A DNA stretch of 5,165 bases, taken from positions 1-5,165 of the forward strand of contig CAZCMX010000104.1 of the NCBI GenBank assembly GCA_964499985.1, given 5' to 3'. The notes beneath the pieces are model-generated. The model worked only from the letters and a program-made list of their open reading frames with translations, did not search any database and was not told the DNA's origin. A program made the translations under genes and the position numbers. Below, one piece after another: positions 1 through 5,165 of the stretch. This DNA is from UBA5734 sp964499985. GTDB taxonomy: Bacteria > Bacillota > Clostridia > Saccharofermentanales > UBA5734. The stretch's first letter is position 1, and the number at the start of each line of letters is the position of its first letter.

Positions 1-347
1 TGGACGCCGTCAGATACATCGTGAACAGCCTCACCGACGCTGCTGACACTGTCGCGCACGGTGCCGGTGACGGTTTTGACATCATCGAGGACGGGCGGGA
101 CCGTCGATTGCGCAGAATCGGTGATGGTTTCGACATGAGCACTGATCCGGTCCACTTTGCTGATCAGGTCGGGCAGCTGGCGGATGGTCGCCGTGATGGG
201 GGCATCAATCTGGCCCAGCAATGCATTCACCTTGCCCAGAACTTTGACCAGGCGGGCAATGGCAATGACCAGAAAGACGGCCAGGACTACACCAGCGATA
301 ATCAGCAAACCCGTCAGGACCGACAACAGATCAATCGTGACGACCAT
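1..347 (-). CDS. DUF948 (YtxG-type) single-pass membrane protein, 3' end beyond window
   Basis: The protein reads from ATG at 347 to the window edge with no stop, giving 115 codons plus two bases, so the C-terminus is missing. Residues about 7-31 form one strongly hydrophobic N-terminal helix (LLSVLTGLLIIAGVVLAVFL), followed by a basic turn (ARLVK). After that comes a long amphipathic helical region rich in Val/Ile/Asp (for example LPDLISKVDRISAHVETIT), with a short VPP break near residue 84. One N-terminal anchor plus a valine-rich coiled helix is the usual layout of DUF948 proteins such as Bacillus YtxG. A perfect ribosome binding site (AGAAAGGAGG, 355-364) lies 7 bases upstream of the ATG. 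It starts 31 bases after the YtxH gene, so the two are probably co-transcribed. The family is envelope- or stress-associated in Bacillus but its biochemical role is unknown. The family call rests on architecture, not a search. Confidence 0.75.
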   Translation of the reverse strand, partial: MVVTIDLLSVLTGLLIIAGVVLAVFLVIAIARLVKVLGKVNALLGQIDAPITATIRQLPDLISKVDRISAHVETITDSAQSTVPPVLDDVKTVTGTVRDSVSSVGEAVHDVSDGV

Positions 348-378
348 GCGGGCGCCTCCTTTCTATCCAACCAGAGGA

Positions 379-726
379 TTATTCGGTTTTCTCTGGTTCG
401 TCAGCCGGGGCAGCCTCGGTGGTCGAGGAGGTCTCGTGATGGATCTTCTGCTTGAGGGTGTCCTTGACATCCTCGTATTTTTCCTTGGCTTCGCCGTATT
501 TTTCCTTGGCGAACTCTGCGGCATGGCCGGCGGCCTCTTTGGCCTTCTCGGCACCGATCTGGGCGCCGACCCGGATGTCTTCACGCGTTTCTTTGCCTGA
601 TTTCGGGGCGAACAGGATACCGGCGACGGCACCGAGAAGTGCCCCGGCAGAGATACCAGCGGCGATCTTGCGGTTCTCCCGTTTCTTGTTGGCACCGGTC
701 AGGGCACCGAGGACATCTTTGAGCAT
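379..726 (-). CDS. YtxH domain-containing membrane-anchored protein
   Basis: This 115-residue protein has the classic YtxH layout. A short basic N-terminus (GANKKRENRK) is followed by a Gly/Ala-rich membrane helix at about residues 21-40 (AAGISAGALLGAVAGILF). Next comes the diagnostic APKSGKETREDI segment at about 40-51, then a charged Lys/Glu/Ala helix, and an acidic Pro/Thr/Ser-rich tail from about residue 99. Residues 73-87 contain two heptads of the AKEKY type, seen in the DNA as a 16-base direct repeat (474-489 and 495-510) at 21-base spacing. The start is fixed by GAAAGGAGG at 735-743, 8 bases before the ATG. It lies directly upstream of the DUF948 gene, the same pairing as Bacillus ytxG/ytxH but in the opposite order. 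The family is small, envelope-associated and stress-induced in Bacillus, with no defined biochemical activity. The product call is secure; the function is not known. Confidence 0.92.
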   Translation of the reverse strand: MLKDVLGALTGANKKRENRKIAAGISAGALLGAVAGILFAPKSGKETREDIRVGAQIGAEKAKEAAGHAAEFAKEKYGEAKEKYEDVKDTLKQKIHHETSSTTEAAPADEPEKTE

Positions 727-808
727 AAATGCTGCCTCCTTTCAGTTGTGGACAGAGGATGTCTGGGGTCCATACTATAGTCAGTGAAAGGGCTTAAAGG
801 ATATCTCC

Positions 809-837
809 AGCATACCATGAAACGGTTGATTTGTAAA
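809..837 (-). promoter_or_regulatory. Candidate sigma-70-type promoter for the YtxH/DUF948 pair
   Basis: Read on the minus strand, TTTACA (837-832, five of six matches to TTGACA) is followed by exactly 17 bases and then TATGCT (814-809, four of six matches to TATAAT). A TG lies one base before the -10 element, giving an extended -10. Transcription would start near 802, leaving a leader of about 75 bases before the ATG at 726. A second possible -10, TATAGT (779-774), has no good -35 at the right distance. Confidence 0.5.
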
Positions 838-941
838 AAGATTAACCGGGAAAATCACGGATCGCGTCGGTCTTTGGCCGAGGCTGCGGGGACAGATTCA
901 AGCGGCTAATGGATGGCTCGGATGGTACCGGGCAAGTCTGT

Positions 942-966
942 CGGGGATGCTCAGCCAGCATGCCCG
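942..966. repeat. Imperfect inverted repeat / hairpin in divergent intergenic region
   Basis: CGGG and ATGCT (942-945 and 947-951) pair with AGCAT and CCCG (957-961 and 963-966). This gives a nine-pair stem with one symmetrical G-G mismatch and a five-base loop (CAGCC). No T-run follows directly, so it is not a standard terminator. It ends 36 bases before the -35 of the zinc-ribbon promoter, where an operator-type dyad or structural element could act. The function is unknown. Confidence 0.4.
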
Positions 967-1002
967 GCCTGCGCGCCCAGACGGAAGATTTTACACTTTT
1001 TA

Positions 1003-1031
1003 CTGACAAATTCGATCACATTTGGGATAAT
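1003..1031 (+). promoter_or_regulatory. Candidate sigma-70-type promoter for the zinc-ribbon membrane protein
   Basis: CTGACA (1003-1008, five of six matches to TTGACA) is followed by exactly 17 bases and GATAAT (1026-1031, five of six matches to TATAAT). The surrounding sequence is locally A+T-rich in an otherwise G+C-rich window. Transcription would begin near 1038, leaving a leader of about 46 bases. Confidence 0.65.
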
Positions 1032-1069
1032 AAAACCAGGAATTGGCACAGATGATGCCAGACCATGAC

Positions 1070-1075
1070 AGGAGG
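1070..1075 (+). promoter_or_regulatory. Ribosome binding site deciding the start of the zinc-ribbon gene
   Basis: AGGAGG lies 8 bases before ATG 1084-1086, an ideal spacing. The in-frame GTG at 1075 overlaps this site and so cannot be the start. Confidence 0.85.
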
Positions 1076-1083
1076 TGCCGGAT

Positions 1084-1533
1084 ATGGCCAAAACATGCAG
1101 CAAATGCGGCAAGGAAATCGCAGACGATGCAACGTTCTGCAATTTTTGCGGCGAAAGAGTCAGCGAAACCAGCAGCAATACCCAGTGGGCCAATTTCAAT
1201 GCTCAGGCGGGCCGGAGCACTGAAGCCTATTCGCCAGAGGACATCCAGGCCAATAAGGTCTGGGCGGGCCTGGCTTATTTCCTCTTCTTCCTGCCCCTGA
1301 TCATCTGCCCCGAATCACGCTTTGCCCGCTACCATGCCAACCAGGGACTGGTCTTGCTGATCGTCAGTGCGCTCGGTTCGATCGTGCTCGCGATCATTCC
1401 GATCATCGGCTGGCTATTGTCGCCGATTTTTGGGGTTGCCGTCCTGGTCCTGGCCATCATGGGCCTGGTCAATGGCCTGAATGGCCAAGCCAAGGAATTG
1501 CCGCTGATCGGCCGGTGGCAGATCCTGCACTAG
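1084..1533 (+). CDS. Zinc-ribbon membrane protein, DUF4870/Tic20-like
   Basis: This 149-residue protein joins a small zinc ribbon to a multi-pass membrane domain. The ribbon is CSKCG and CNFCG, with cysteines at 5, 8, 19 and 22 in a CxxC-x10-CxxC arrangement, and would bind one structural zinc ion in the cytoplasm. A Ser/Thr/Gln-rich linker (about 28-50) leads to a YSPEDIQANKVWAGLAYFLF block. Three hydrophobic segments follow at about 58-75, 88-107 and 108-131. Two landmarks typical of DUF4870-like proteins are present: FARYHANQGLVLL (80-92) between the first two helices, and the ending KELPLIGRWQIL (137-148). The start at ATG 1084 is chosen from the AGGAGG 8 bases upstream. The gene stands alone, with its own promoter, and is convergent with the operon to its right. 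Such proteins are common in Bacillota and Chloroflexota, but their role is not established. The family call is by motif. Confidence 0.88.
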   Translation: MAKTCSKCGKEIADDATFCNFCGERVSETSSNTQWANFNAQAGRSTEAYSPEDIQANKVWAGLAYFLFFLPLIICPESRFARYHANQGLVLLIVSALGSIVLAIIPIIGWLLSPIFGVAVLVLAIMGLVNGLNGQAKELPLIGRWQILH

Positions 1534-1542
1534 ACCGACTGC

Positions 1543-1600
1543 CCGCGCCTGCCAGACAGGCGTGGCTGGATGCCACAGGTCCAGGGGTTGCCCCAGGACC
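1543..1600. terminator. Cluster of stem-loops between convergent genes, probable bidirectional terminator
   Basis: The 72-base spacer between two convergent stop codons (1533 and 1606) holds three hairpins. The first is 1543-1551 with 1557-1565 (nine pairs including one G-T, loop CCAGA). The second is GTGGC 1562-1566 with GCCAC 1572-1576, which shares bases with the first. The third is GGTCC-A-GGGG 1578-1587 with CCCC-A-GGACC 1591-1600 (nine pairs, one A-A mismatch, loop TTG). No T-run follows any of them on either strand, so they are not canonical intrinsic terminators. Placement makes transcript ending or 3'-end protection the likely role. Confidence 0.45.
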
Positions 1601-1605
1601 AACCA

Positions 1606-3021
1606 TCAGTCCGGTCGCAGGCCTTCGAAAAAAGCAATTTCCTCGAGAATTTTCCGGGCAAACAGATAATGGGCGTCGTCCAGCAAAAGCTGGATGATGC
1701 TCATTTTTTGATTATTGACCAGCTCATCAACCAAGGACCGCTCGTCGGGCCGCTTGTCCTGCTCATGAAGCAGGGCCTGGCGGGCCGGGATGAGCAACTC
1801 TGGATCGATCGGCCAAAGATCAGACGCTGCGGTCTCTTCGGGTAAAGCTGCAGCCGGCTCAATGTCAGGGCTTGCCGGGGGCATCTGGTTGGCCTTGATG
1901 AGTGCCTGTTCACGCCAGCGAATCTCGGTCTCCATGAACAAGGTGGTCGGATACAGATAAAACGACTCTTCACCCTCGCGAAAGGCGAGCACCAGGCGCG
2001 GCAAACGGATCGCGACGGCGCGCGCGGAAAGGCGCTGGGCAGGGTCCAGGAACAAATAGTAAAAGCGGCTCAGCAGCTCGACCTGGCGCGGGAAAAAGAG
2101 CAGGCGCCGCAGGCTGTCGAGCTTGCACCAGGAATGGAAATGGCGGGCGGCAAGCGGTGTCAGGGGCCCTTTGGCCATGATCGGGCCACCCGCCGAGCCA
2201 CCTGCAGGACTGGATTCAGGCGGGATATGGCCCTCAGCGCGCAAAGCGGCCTCAACCTGGCGGCCAACCCGGTCATCCCAGCGTTCAGGCGGCAAGGTCT
2301 CGCCATAATGGTTGACCACGGCCCAGGGCAAGGTTGCGGTCCCTGACAGCCAGGTGGCGAGGATGGTGCTGTTGAGTTCCAGGCTGGTCGCATTGGCCTG
2401 GCCAAAGGTCTCGATCAAAAGGTCTGCGACCCAGGGGCTATGGAGATCGAGCTGGTAACGCCGGAGCACATCGGCAACCGGATAGCGTGAGCAGGCATGC
2501 CGGACCAGATATTGGCGGGTCGCCAGGGCAAACTGGTCAACTGGCAGGGGTTGTCCATTGTGCTCAAGCACGGTGCGGGCAGCCAGTTCAACACTGGGTT
2601 CGAGATCAGCTGCAATTCTGCCCTGGTGGGCGGCCAGAACCGTGTGCGCGAGAGACAAGAGCAAATCGCTGTAGACCAGACGCCCGGGGGCGTTCTGAAA
2701 CGACTGCCAGATCGGACCCGCCAGACGGGTGCGCAGGCGATCGCGCAAGAGCTGGATCGCCGTTTGCTGGAGCACGGGATCGTCATCGTAGGCCAGCAGG
2801 GGGAGCAGGCCCGATAGCTGGCTGGTCGGGATGGTATAGGCCATGGCCCGCTGGATCAGGGCAGGCTTTTGACTGGCCAGGGCAACCAGGCGCAATAAGG
2901 TATCCGGGACCTGGGTCGTCTGGCCACTGCCACTGGCCAGGGGGCCAGTGCCCAGCTTCTTTTGGGTCACTGCCACCTGGTTCTGCAGCCGGGTGGGGGT
3001 AAAGGTCAGGATCGGTAGCAT
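1606..3021 (-). CDS. Unassigned helical protein, partner of the MotA-tail (ZorA-like) gene
   Basis: This is a 471-residue protein with no signal peptide and no membrane helix. I do not recognise the family with confidence. Residues about 40-235 look like packed amphipathic helices of HEAT/ARM type (for example LLPLLAYDDDPVLQQTAIQL). A Gly/Ser/Pro-rich linker follows at about 266-285. Next is a compact aromatic- and Arg-rich block at about 291-370 with HFHSWCKLDSLRRLLFF, SRFYYLFLDP and then LPRLVLAFREGEESFYLYP. A low-complexity Pro/Ala/Glu linker (about 380-400) and a helical C-terminus complete it. The 291-370 block faintly recalls the EH-signature region of ZorC (a basic aromatic stretch, then a strand with acidic residues and YxY), but I cannot find the expected Glu/His pair. 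The ATG is 14 bases after the upstream stop and has no AGGAGG, so translation is probably coupled to the upstream gene. It is the last gene of its operon. It is coding with near certainty; ZorC-like is speculative. Confidence 0.85.
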   Translation of the reverse strand: MLPILTFTPTRLQNQVAVTQKKLGTGPLASGSGQTTQVPDTLLRLVALASQKPALIQRAMAYTIPTSQLSGLLPLLAYDDDPVLQQTAIQLLRDRLRTRLAGPIWQSFQNAPGRLVYSDLLLSLAHTVLAAHQGRIAADLEPSVELAARTVLEHNGQPLPVDQFALATRQYLVRHACSRYPVADVLRRYQLDLHSPWVADLLIETFGQANATSLELNSTILATWLSGTATLPWAVVNHYGETLPPERWDDRVGRQVEAALRAEGHIPPESSPAGGSAGGPIMAKGPLTPLAARHFHSWCKLDSLRRLLFFPRQVELLSRFYYLFLDPAQRLSARAVAIRLPRLVLAFREGEESFYLYPTTLFMETEIRWREQALIKANQMPPASPDIEPAAALPEETAASDLWPIDPELLIPARQALLHEQDKRPDERSLVDELVNNQKMSIIQLLLDDAHYLFARKILEEIAFFEGLRPD

Positions 3022-3035
3022 GGCGGAGAACCCGC

Positions 3036-5165
3036 TCAGACCATCGGAGTCTGGCTGGTAGACGGCTCAGTCAGGACGGCCCGGGCACTGATGATCGCCC
3101 CCGGCAGGTCATCGACCGCATCGCCGATCAGGCGCACCGTGTCGGTCAGCTGGGCGACGATCTCGGACAGGCCNNNNNNNNNNGAAGGTCGACTGTGTGC
3201 TGAGCTGGATCTGCTCGCCAAAATTCTGGACCGACTGGTCAAGGGATTTGTTCAGGCCGGCAATTTCCGAGGTGACATCGCGGACCAGGAAAGTCAGGTC
3301 ACGCACCTGGTCATCGAGGGTATTCATCAAGGTGGTCGAGCTGTCGGTCAGACGGGTCATCAGATCCTGATACTGTTCGTCCGACTGGGTCAGGGTCAAT
3401 TGCGTCAGGTCATTGTATTTGCCGAAAATATCCACCAGACTGGCCTGGAGATCATCCTGCAGGCGATTGATCTGGACATGCATCTGGTCAAAATAGCCGC
3501 CTATCTGCGACTCGACCGCCACCTGTTCCTCGTGGATGCGCTGGGCATCGGCCTGGCTCGATTCAATCATGGTTTTCAGCTGCAAAACCATATCGCTGCT
3601 CTTGAGCAGGGTTTCGCCGAGGGCCTCGGTGGCGCCGGTGAGGGTCTGGACCAGCTGGTCCTGGCCAGCGGCAAAGGATTGGGTGAGAGCGGACGAGCCA
3701 CTGCTGAACGATTTCTGCAGTTCGCCAGAGCCTTCGGTGAAAATCGAGCGCAGCTGCTCGGCGCCCTGGGACAAGGCCAGATTGACATGGTCGGCGCTGG
3801 TATTGAGCGTACTGGCGAATTGCCCGGTCGAAATGGTAAAGGCCTCCTGCAGCTGGCTCGAGCCCTTGCTGAACAGATCGGTCAGCAGGGCACTGCTCTG
3901 GGCATAGGATTCCTGCAGGCTGGAGCTGCCAGTCGTCAGGGACGAGGTTAGGGTGTCGGCACTGTTTTTGAAAGCCGATTCCATCTGCTCATAGCCCTGG
4001 GTAAAGATGGCGCGCAGTTGCTCGGAGCCCAGGGACAGCGCCGACTGGACCTCCATGGCACTGGTGTGCAGGCTGCTGGCAAATTGCTCGGTCGAGCCGG
4101 TGAAGGCGGCCTGGAGCTGGCTCGAGCTTTCGGCAAAGCGCTGGTTGATCAGGTCGCTGCTTTGCTGGTAGGAATCCTGGAGCGATGCACTGCCCGCCTG
4201 GAGCGACGAGGTGAGGGTATCGGCGCTGGACTTGAAGGCCAGCTCCATCTGTTCGTAGCCCTGGGTGAAAATCGCGCGCAAGTGCTCGGAGCCCTGCGAC
4301 AAAGCCGACTGGACCTCCAAGGCACTGGTATGGAGGGTGCTGGCGAATTGCTCGGTCGTACCGGAAAAAGCCGTCTGGAGCTGGCTGGAGCCCTCGGCAA
4401 AGCGGCTATTGAGCAAGTCGCTGCCGGCCTGGAAGGCCTCTTGCAGACGATCGGCACCCGTCACATAGGTCTGGCTGACCTGAACCGCACTGGCTGCGGC
4501 TGCAGCCTGGATCTGGGTGCTGCTGGCGGAAAGGAGCTGTTCGATCTGGGTCGCCCCGCCGGCCCGGGTCTGTTGCATGCGGACTGTCCCGTGGTCAAAG
4601 GTTTGCGCCAGGCTGGCTGAACTGGTTTCATAGGTCGAAGCCAGACTGGCCGAGCCGCTGGAGAGGACCTGGTTCAGCTGGCTGGTACTGTCGGCAAAGA
4701 CCTGGCTCAGCAGGCTGGAGCTGGCAGCAAAGACCTCATTGAGCCGGGTGGTGCTCTCAATCACCGCCTGGTGCGAAGTGGTCAGGCCGGCAAGGATCGC
4801 CTGGGCCGATGACTGGGCATCCTGCTGCAGGCCAGTCGACTGGTCGATGGCCGTGAGCAGCGCCTGCGTCCGGCTGGCGGCCGTTGCATGGAGCTCATTC
4901 AGCGCGGTGATCGAGGTGGCCAGGCCGGTGAGGTGTTCGCCCAGCAGCTGGTCGAGCTGGCGGGCAAAGTGGGTGGCCAGCTTGCCGATCCCCTGCTGCT
5001 GCTGCTCGTTGACATGCTTGACTGCTTGGTCGAAGGACTGGCTCATATTGCGGATGACTGGAACCATTTGCTTTTGCGTGGCCTCAGCCATGGCCGTGCT
5101 CAGGGCTGGGCCAAGGTTCTGGATCTGGTCGATCAGGAGCTTCTGGTCGGCCAGGATGCGGTACT
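3036..5165 (-). CDS. ZorA-like MotA/TolQ/ExbB tail protein, 5' end outside window, interrupted by assembly gap
   Basis: The frame is open through 5165, with 24 further codons upstream of the Met at 5091. That Met has no ribosome binding site, so the N-terminus is missing. Reading to TGA at 3036-3038 and excluding the gap, 705 residues are visible. The first part (YRILADQKLLIDQIQNLGPA, then VPVIRNMSQSFDQAVKHVNE) resembles the start of the cytoplasmic tail in ZorA-type MotA/TolQ/ExbB proteins. The middle is a 35-unit hendecad array (3589-4743). The last part (for example IFGKYNDLTQLTLTQSDEQY, then LDQSVQNFGEQIQLSTQSTF) is a glutamine-rich helix. Past the gap the same style continues (GLSEIVAQLTDTVRLIGDAV) to a short Pro/Thr/Ser end. 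In Zorya systems, ZorA forms a membrane proton channel with a long intracellular tail that transmits the invasion signal. The channel domain itself is not visible, so the assignment is moderate. A bare coiled-coil protein is the alternative. Confidence 0.65.
3174..3183. other. Assembly gap (10 N) inside the tail gene
   Basis: Ten unknown bases interrupt the coding frame. The codon for Phe (TTC) ends at 3184 and the codon for Gly (GGC) begins at 3173, both in continuous helical coding sequence. The true gap must therefore be a multiple of three, and a run of 10 is a placeholder. Read literally, it creates a false frameshift: the upstream part would end in an Arg/Asp-rich nonsense tail at 3109, and a short false frame would appear over 3036-3242. 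Confidence 0.9.
3589..4743 (-). repeat. 35 uninterrupted hendecad (33-base) coding repeats
   Basis: Counting from the Met at 5091, residues 117-501 divide into exactly 35 units of 11 residues with no insertion or deletion (1155 bases). The consensus is hydrophobic-Q-x-x-F-x-x-G/S-S-x-Q. Position 1 is Leu, Ile, Val, Met or Phe in every unit. Position 5 is mostly Phe, Leu or Tyr, and positions 8-9 are mostly Gly, Ser or Ala. Clear units include LSQVFADSTSQ, LQEAFQAGSDL, LRAIFTQGYEQ and LQKSFSSGSSA. An 11-residue period fits three helical turns and predicts a nearly straight or right-handed coiled coil rather than the usual left-handed heptad coil. Weaker units may extend before residue 117. Confidence 0.93.
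3622..4413 (-). repeat. Three tandem 264-base blocks (8 hendecads each)
   Basis: Within the hendecad array there is a second level of repetition of 88 residues. Block A is 4150-4413, block B is 3886-4149 and block C is 3622-3885. Aligned without gaps, A and B share 70 of 88 residues, including an identical LRAIFTQGYEQ unit. B and C share 38 of 88, mostly in the first five units. The A/B pair is therefore the more recent duplication. The preceding 88 residues (4414-4677) match only weakly, mainly in the last unit (LQEAFQAGSDL). Confidence 0.9.

Larger units (their letters stand above)
727..1083. other. Divergent intergenic region with two promoter candidates
   Basis: This 357-base gap separates the leftward YtxH/DUF948 pair from the rightward zinc-ribbon gene. 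I see no convincing coding frame in it. A short leftward frame over 951-1199 has no ribosome binding site and overlaps the start of a real gene. The region contains a leftward promoter candidate (809-837), an imperfect inverted repeat (942-966) and a rightward promoter candidate (1003-1031). An 8-base palindrome, ACTATAGT (774-781), lies in the 5' leader of the YtxH transcript. Confidence 0.7.

Noticed and set aside
474..510. Tandem 16-base repeat as a regulatory element
   Set aside because: It falls inside the YtxH coding region and encodes two AKEKY-type heptads, so protein sequence explains it.
157..600. Plus-strand open frame with a hydrophobic Phe/Leu/Gly-rich product
   Set aside because: It is antisense to the YtxH and DUF948 genes, which have proper ribosome binding sites and family motifs.
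1075..1083. GTG start giving three extra residues to the zinc-ribbon protein
   Set aside because: The GTG overlaps the AGGAGG ribosome binding site, which is ideally spaced for ATG 1084.
3036..3242. Small 68-codon gene spanning the N-run
   Set aside because: Its first half is an out-of-frame reading of the tail gene joined to the true C-terminus by the arbitrary 10-base gap.
3091..3951. Long plus-strand open frame opposite the tail gene (also 4018-4620)
   Set aside because: These frames lie antisense to the repeat gene. They stay open because of the repeated, stop-poor G+C-rich codons, and have no ribosome binding site or plausible domains.
3589..4743. Regular 33-base repeats resembling a CRISPR or satellite array
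   Set aside because: The units are contiguous with no unique spacers, diverge at the DNA level and keep one open reading frame. They encode 11-residue protein repeats.
3589..5165. Methyl-accepting chemotaxis protein
   Set aside because: Coiled-coil and Gln/Ser/Ala-rich composition is similar, but the conserved EAARAGE-type signalling hairpin and heptad pattern are absent.
3036..5165. Phage tape-measure or tail-fibre protein
   Set aside because: There are no phage structural genes nearby, and the N-terminal LGP segment and C-terminal helix fit MotA-tail proteins better.

Overview
This window (roughly 55-60% G+C by eye) is bacterial chromosomal DNA from a draft or metagenomic assembly, since it contains a 10-N scaffold gap at 3174-3183. 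The gene content suggests a G+C-rich Bacillota (Clostridia/Negativicutes-like) genome. Evidence for this is a YtxH protein next to a DUF948/YtxG-type protein, a zinc-ribbon/DUF4870-type membrane protein, strong AGGAGG ribosome binding sites and TTGACA/TATAAT-like promoters. Chloroflexota carry similar sets, so the phylum call is only moderate.

Left part (1-1600): two small envelope-associated genes are read leftwards. They are a YtxH-family single-pass protein (379-726) and a DUF948-type membrane protein cut by the window edge (1-347). A 357-base intergenic region (727-1083) holds two divergent promoter candidates and a hairpin. A zinc-ribbon, multi-pass membrane protein is read rightwards (1084-1533). 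It meets the leftward genes on its right tail to tail, across a 72-base spacer containing three stem-loops.

Right part (1606-5165): a two-gene operon is read leftwards. The upstream gene enters from beyond position 5165 and ends at 3036. At least 705 residues of it are visible, and the frame is open to the window edge, so its true N-terminus lies outside. What is visible looks like the long cytoplasmic tail of a MotA/TolQ/ExbB-type proton-channel protein of the ZorA kind. Its core is a striking run of 35 uninterrupted 11-residue (hendecad) repeats, part of which has been duplicated as 88-residue blocks. Fourteen bases further on is a 471-residue, mostly helical soluble protein that I cannot assign to a family. 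By position it would be the effector or partner subunit of the same system.

Interpretation: the right half is best read as the end of a Zorya-like or other MotA-tail anti-phage/conflict operon. The channel domain, any ZorB/OmpA-like partner and any helicase or nuclease would lie beyond 5165. That assignment is an inference from the tail and the gene pairing, because no channel, OmpA, helicase or nuclease domain is inside the window. The left half looks like ordinary housekeeping or envelope-stress genes.
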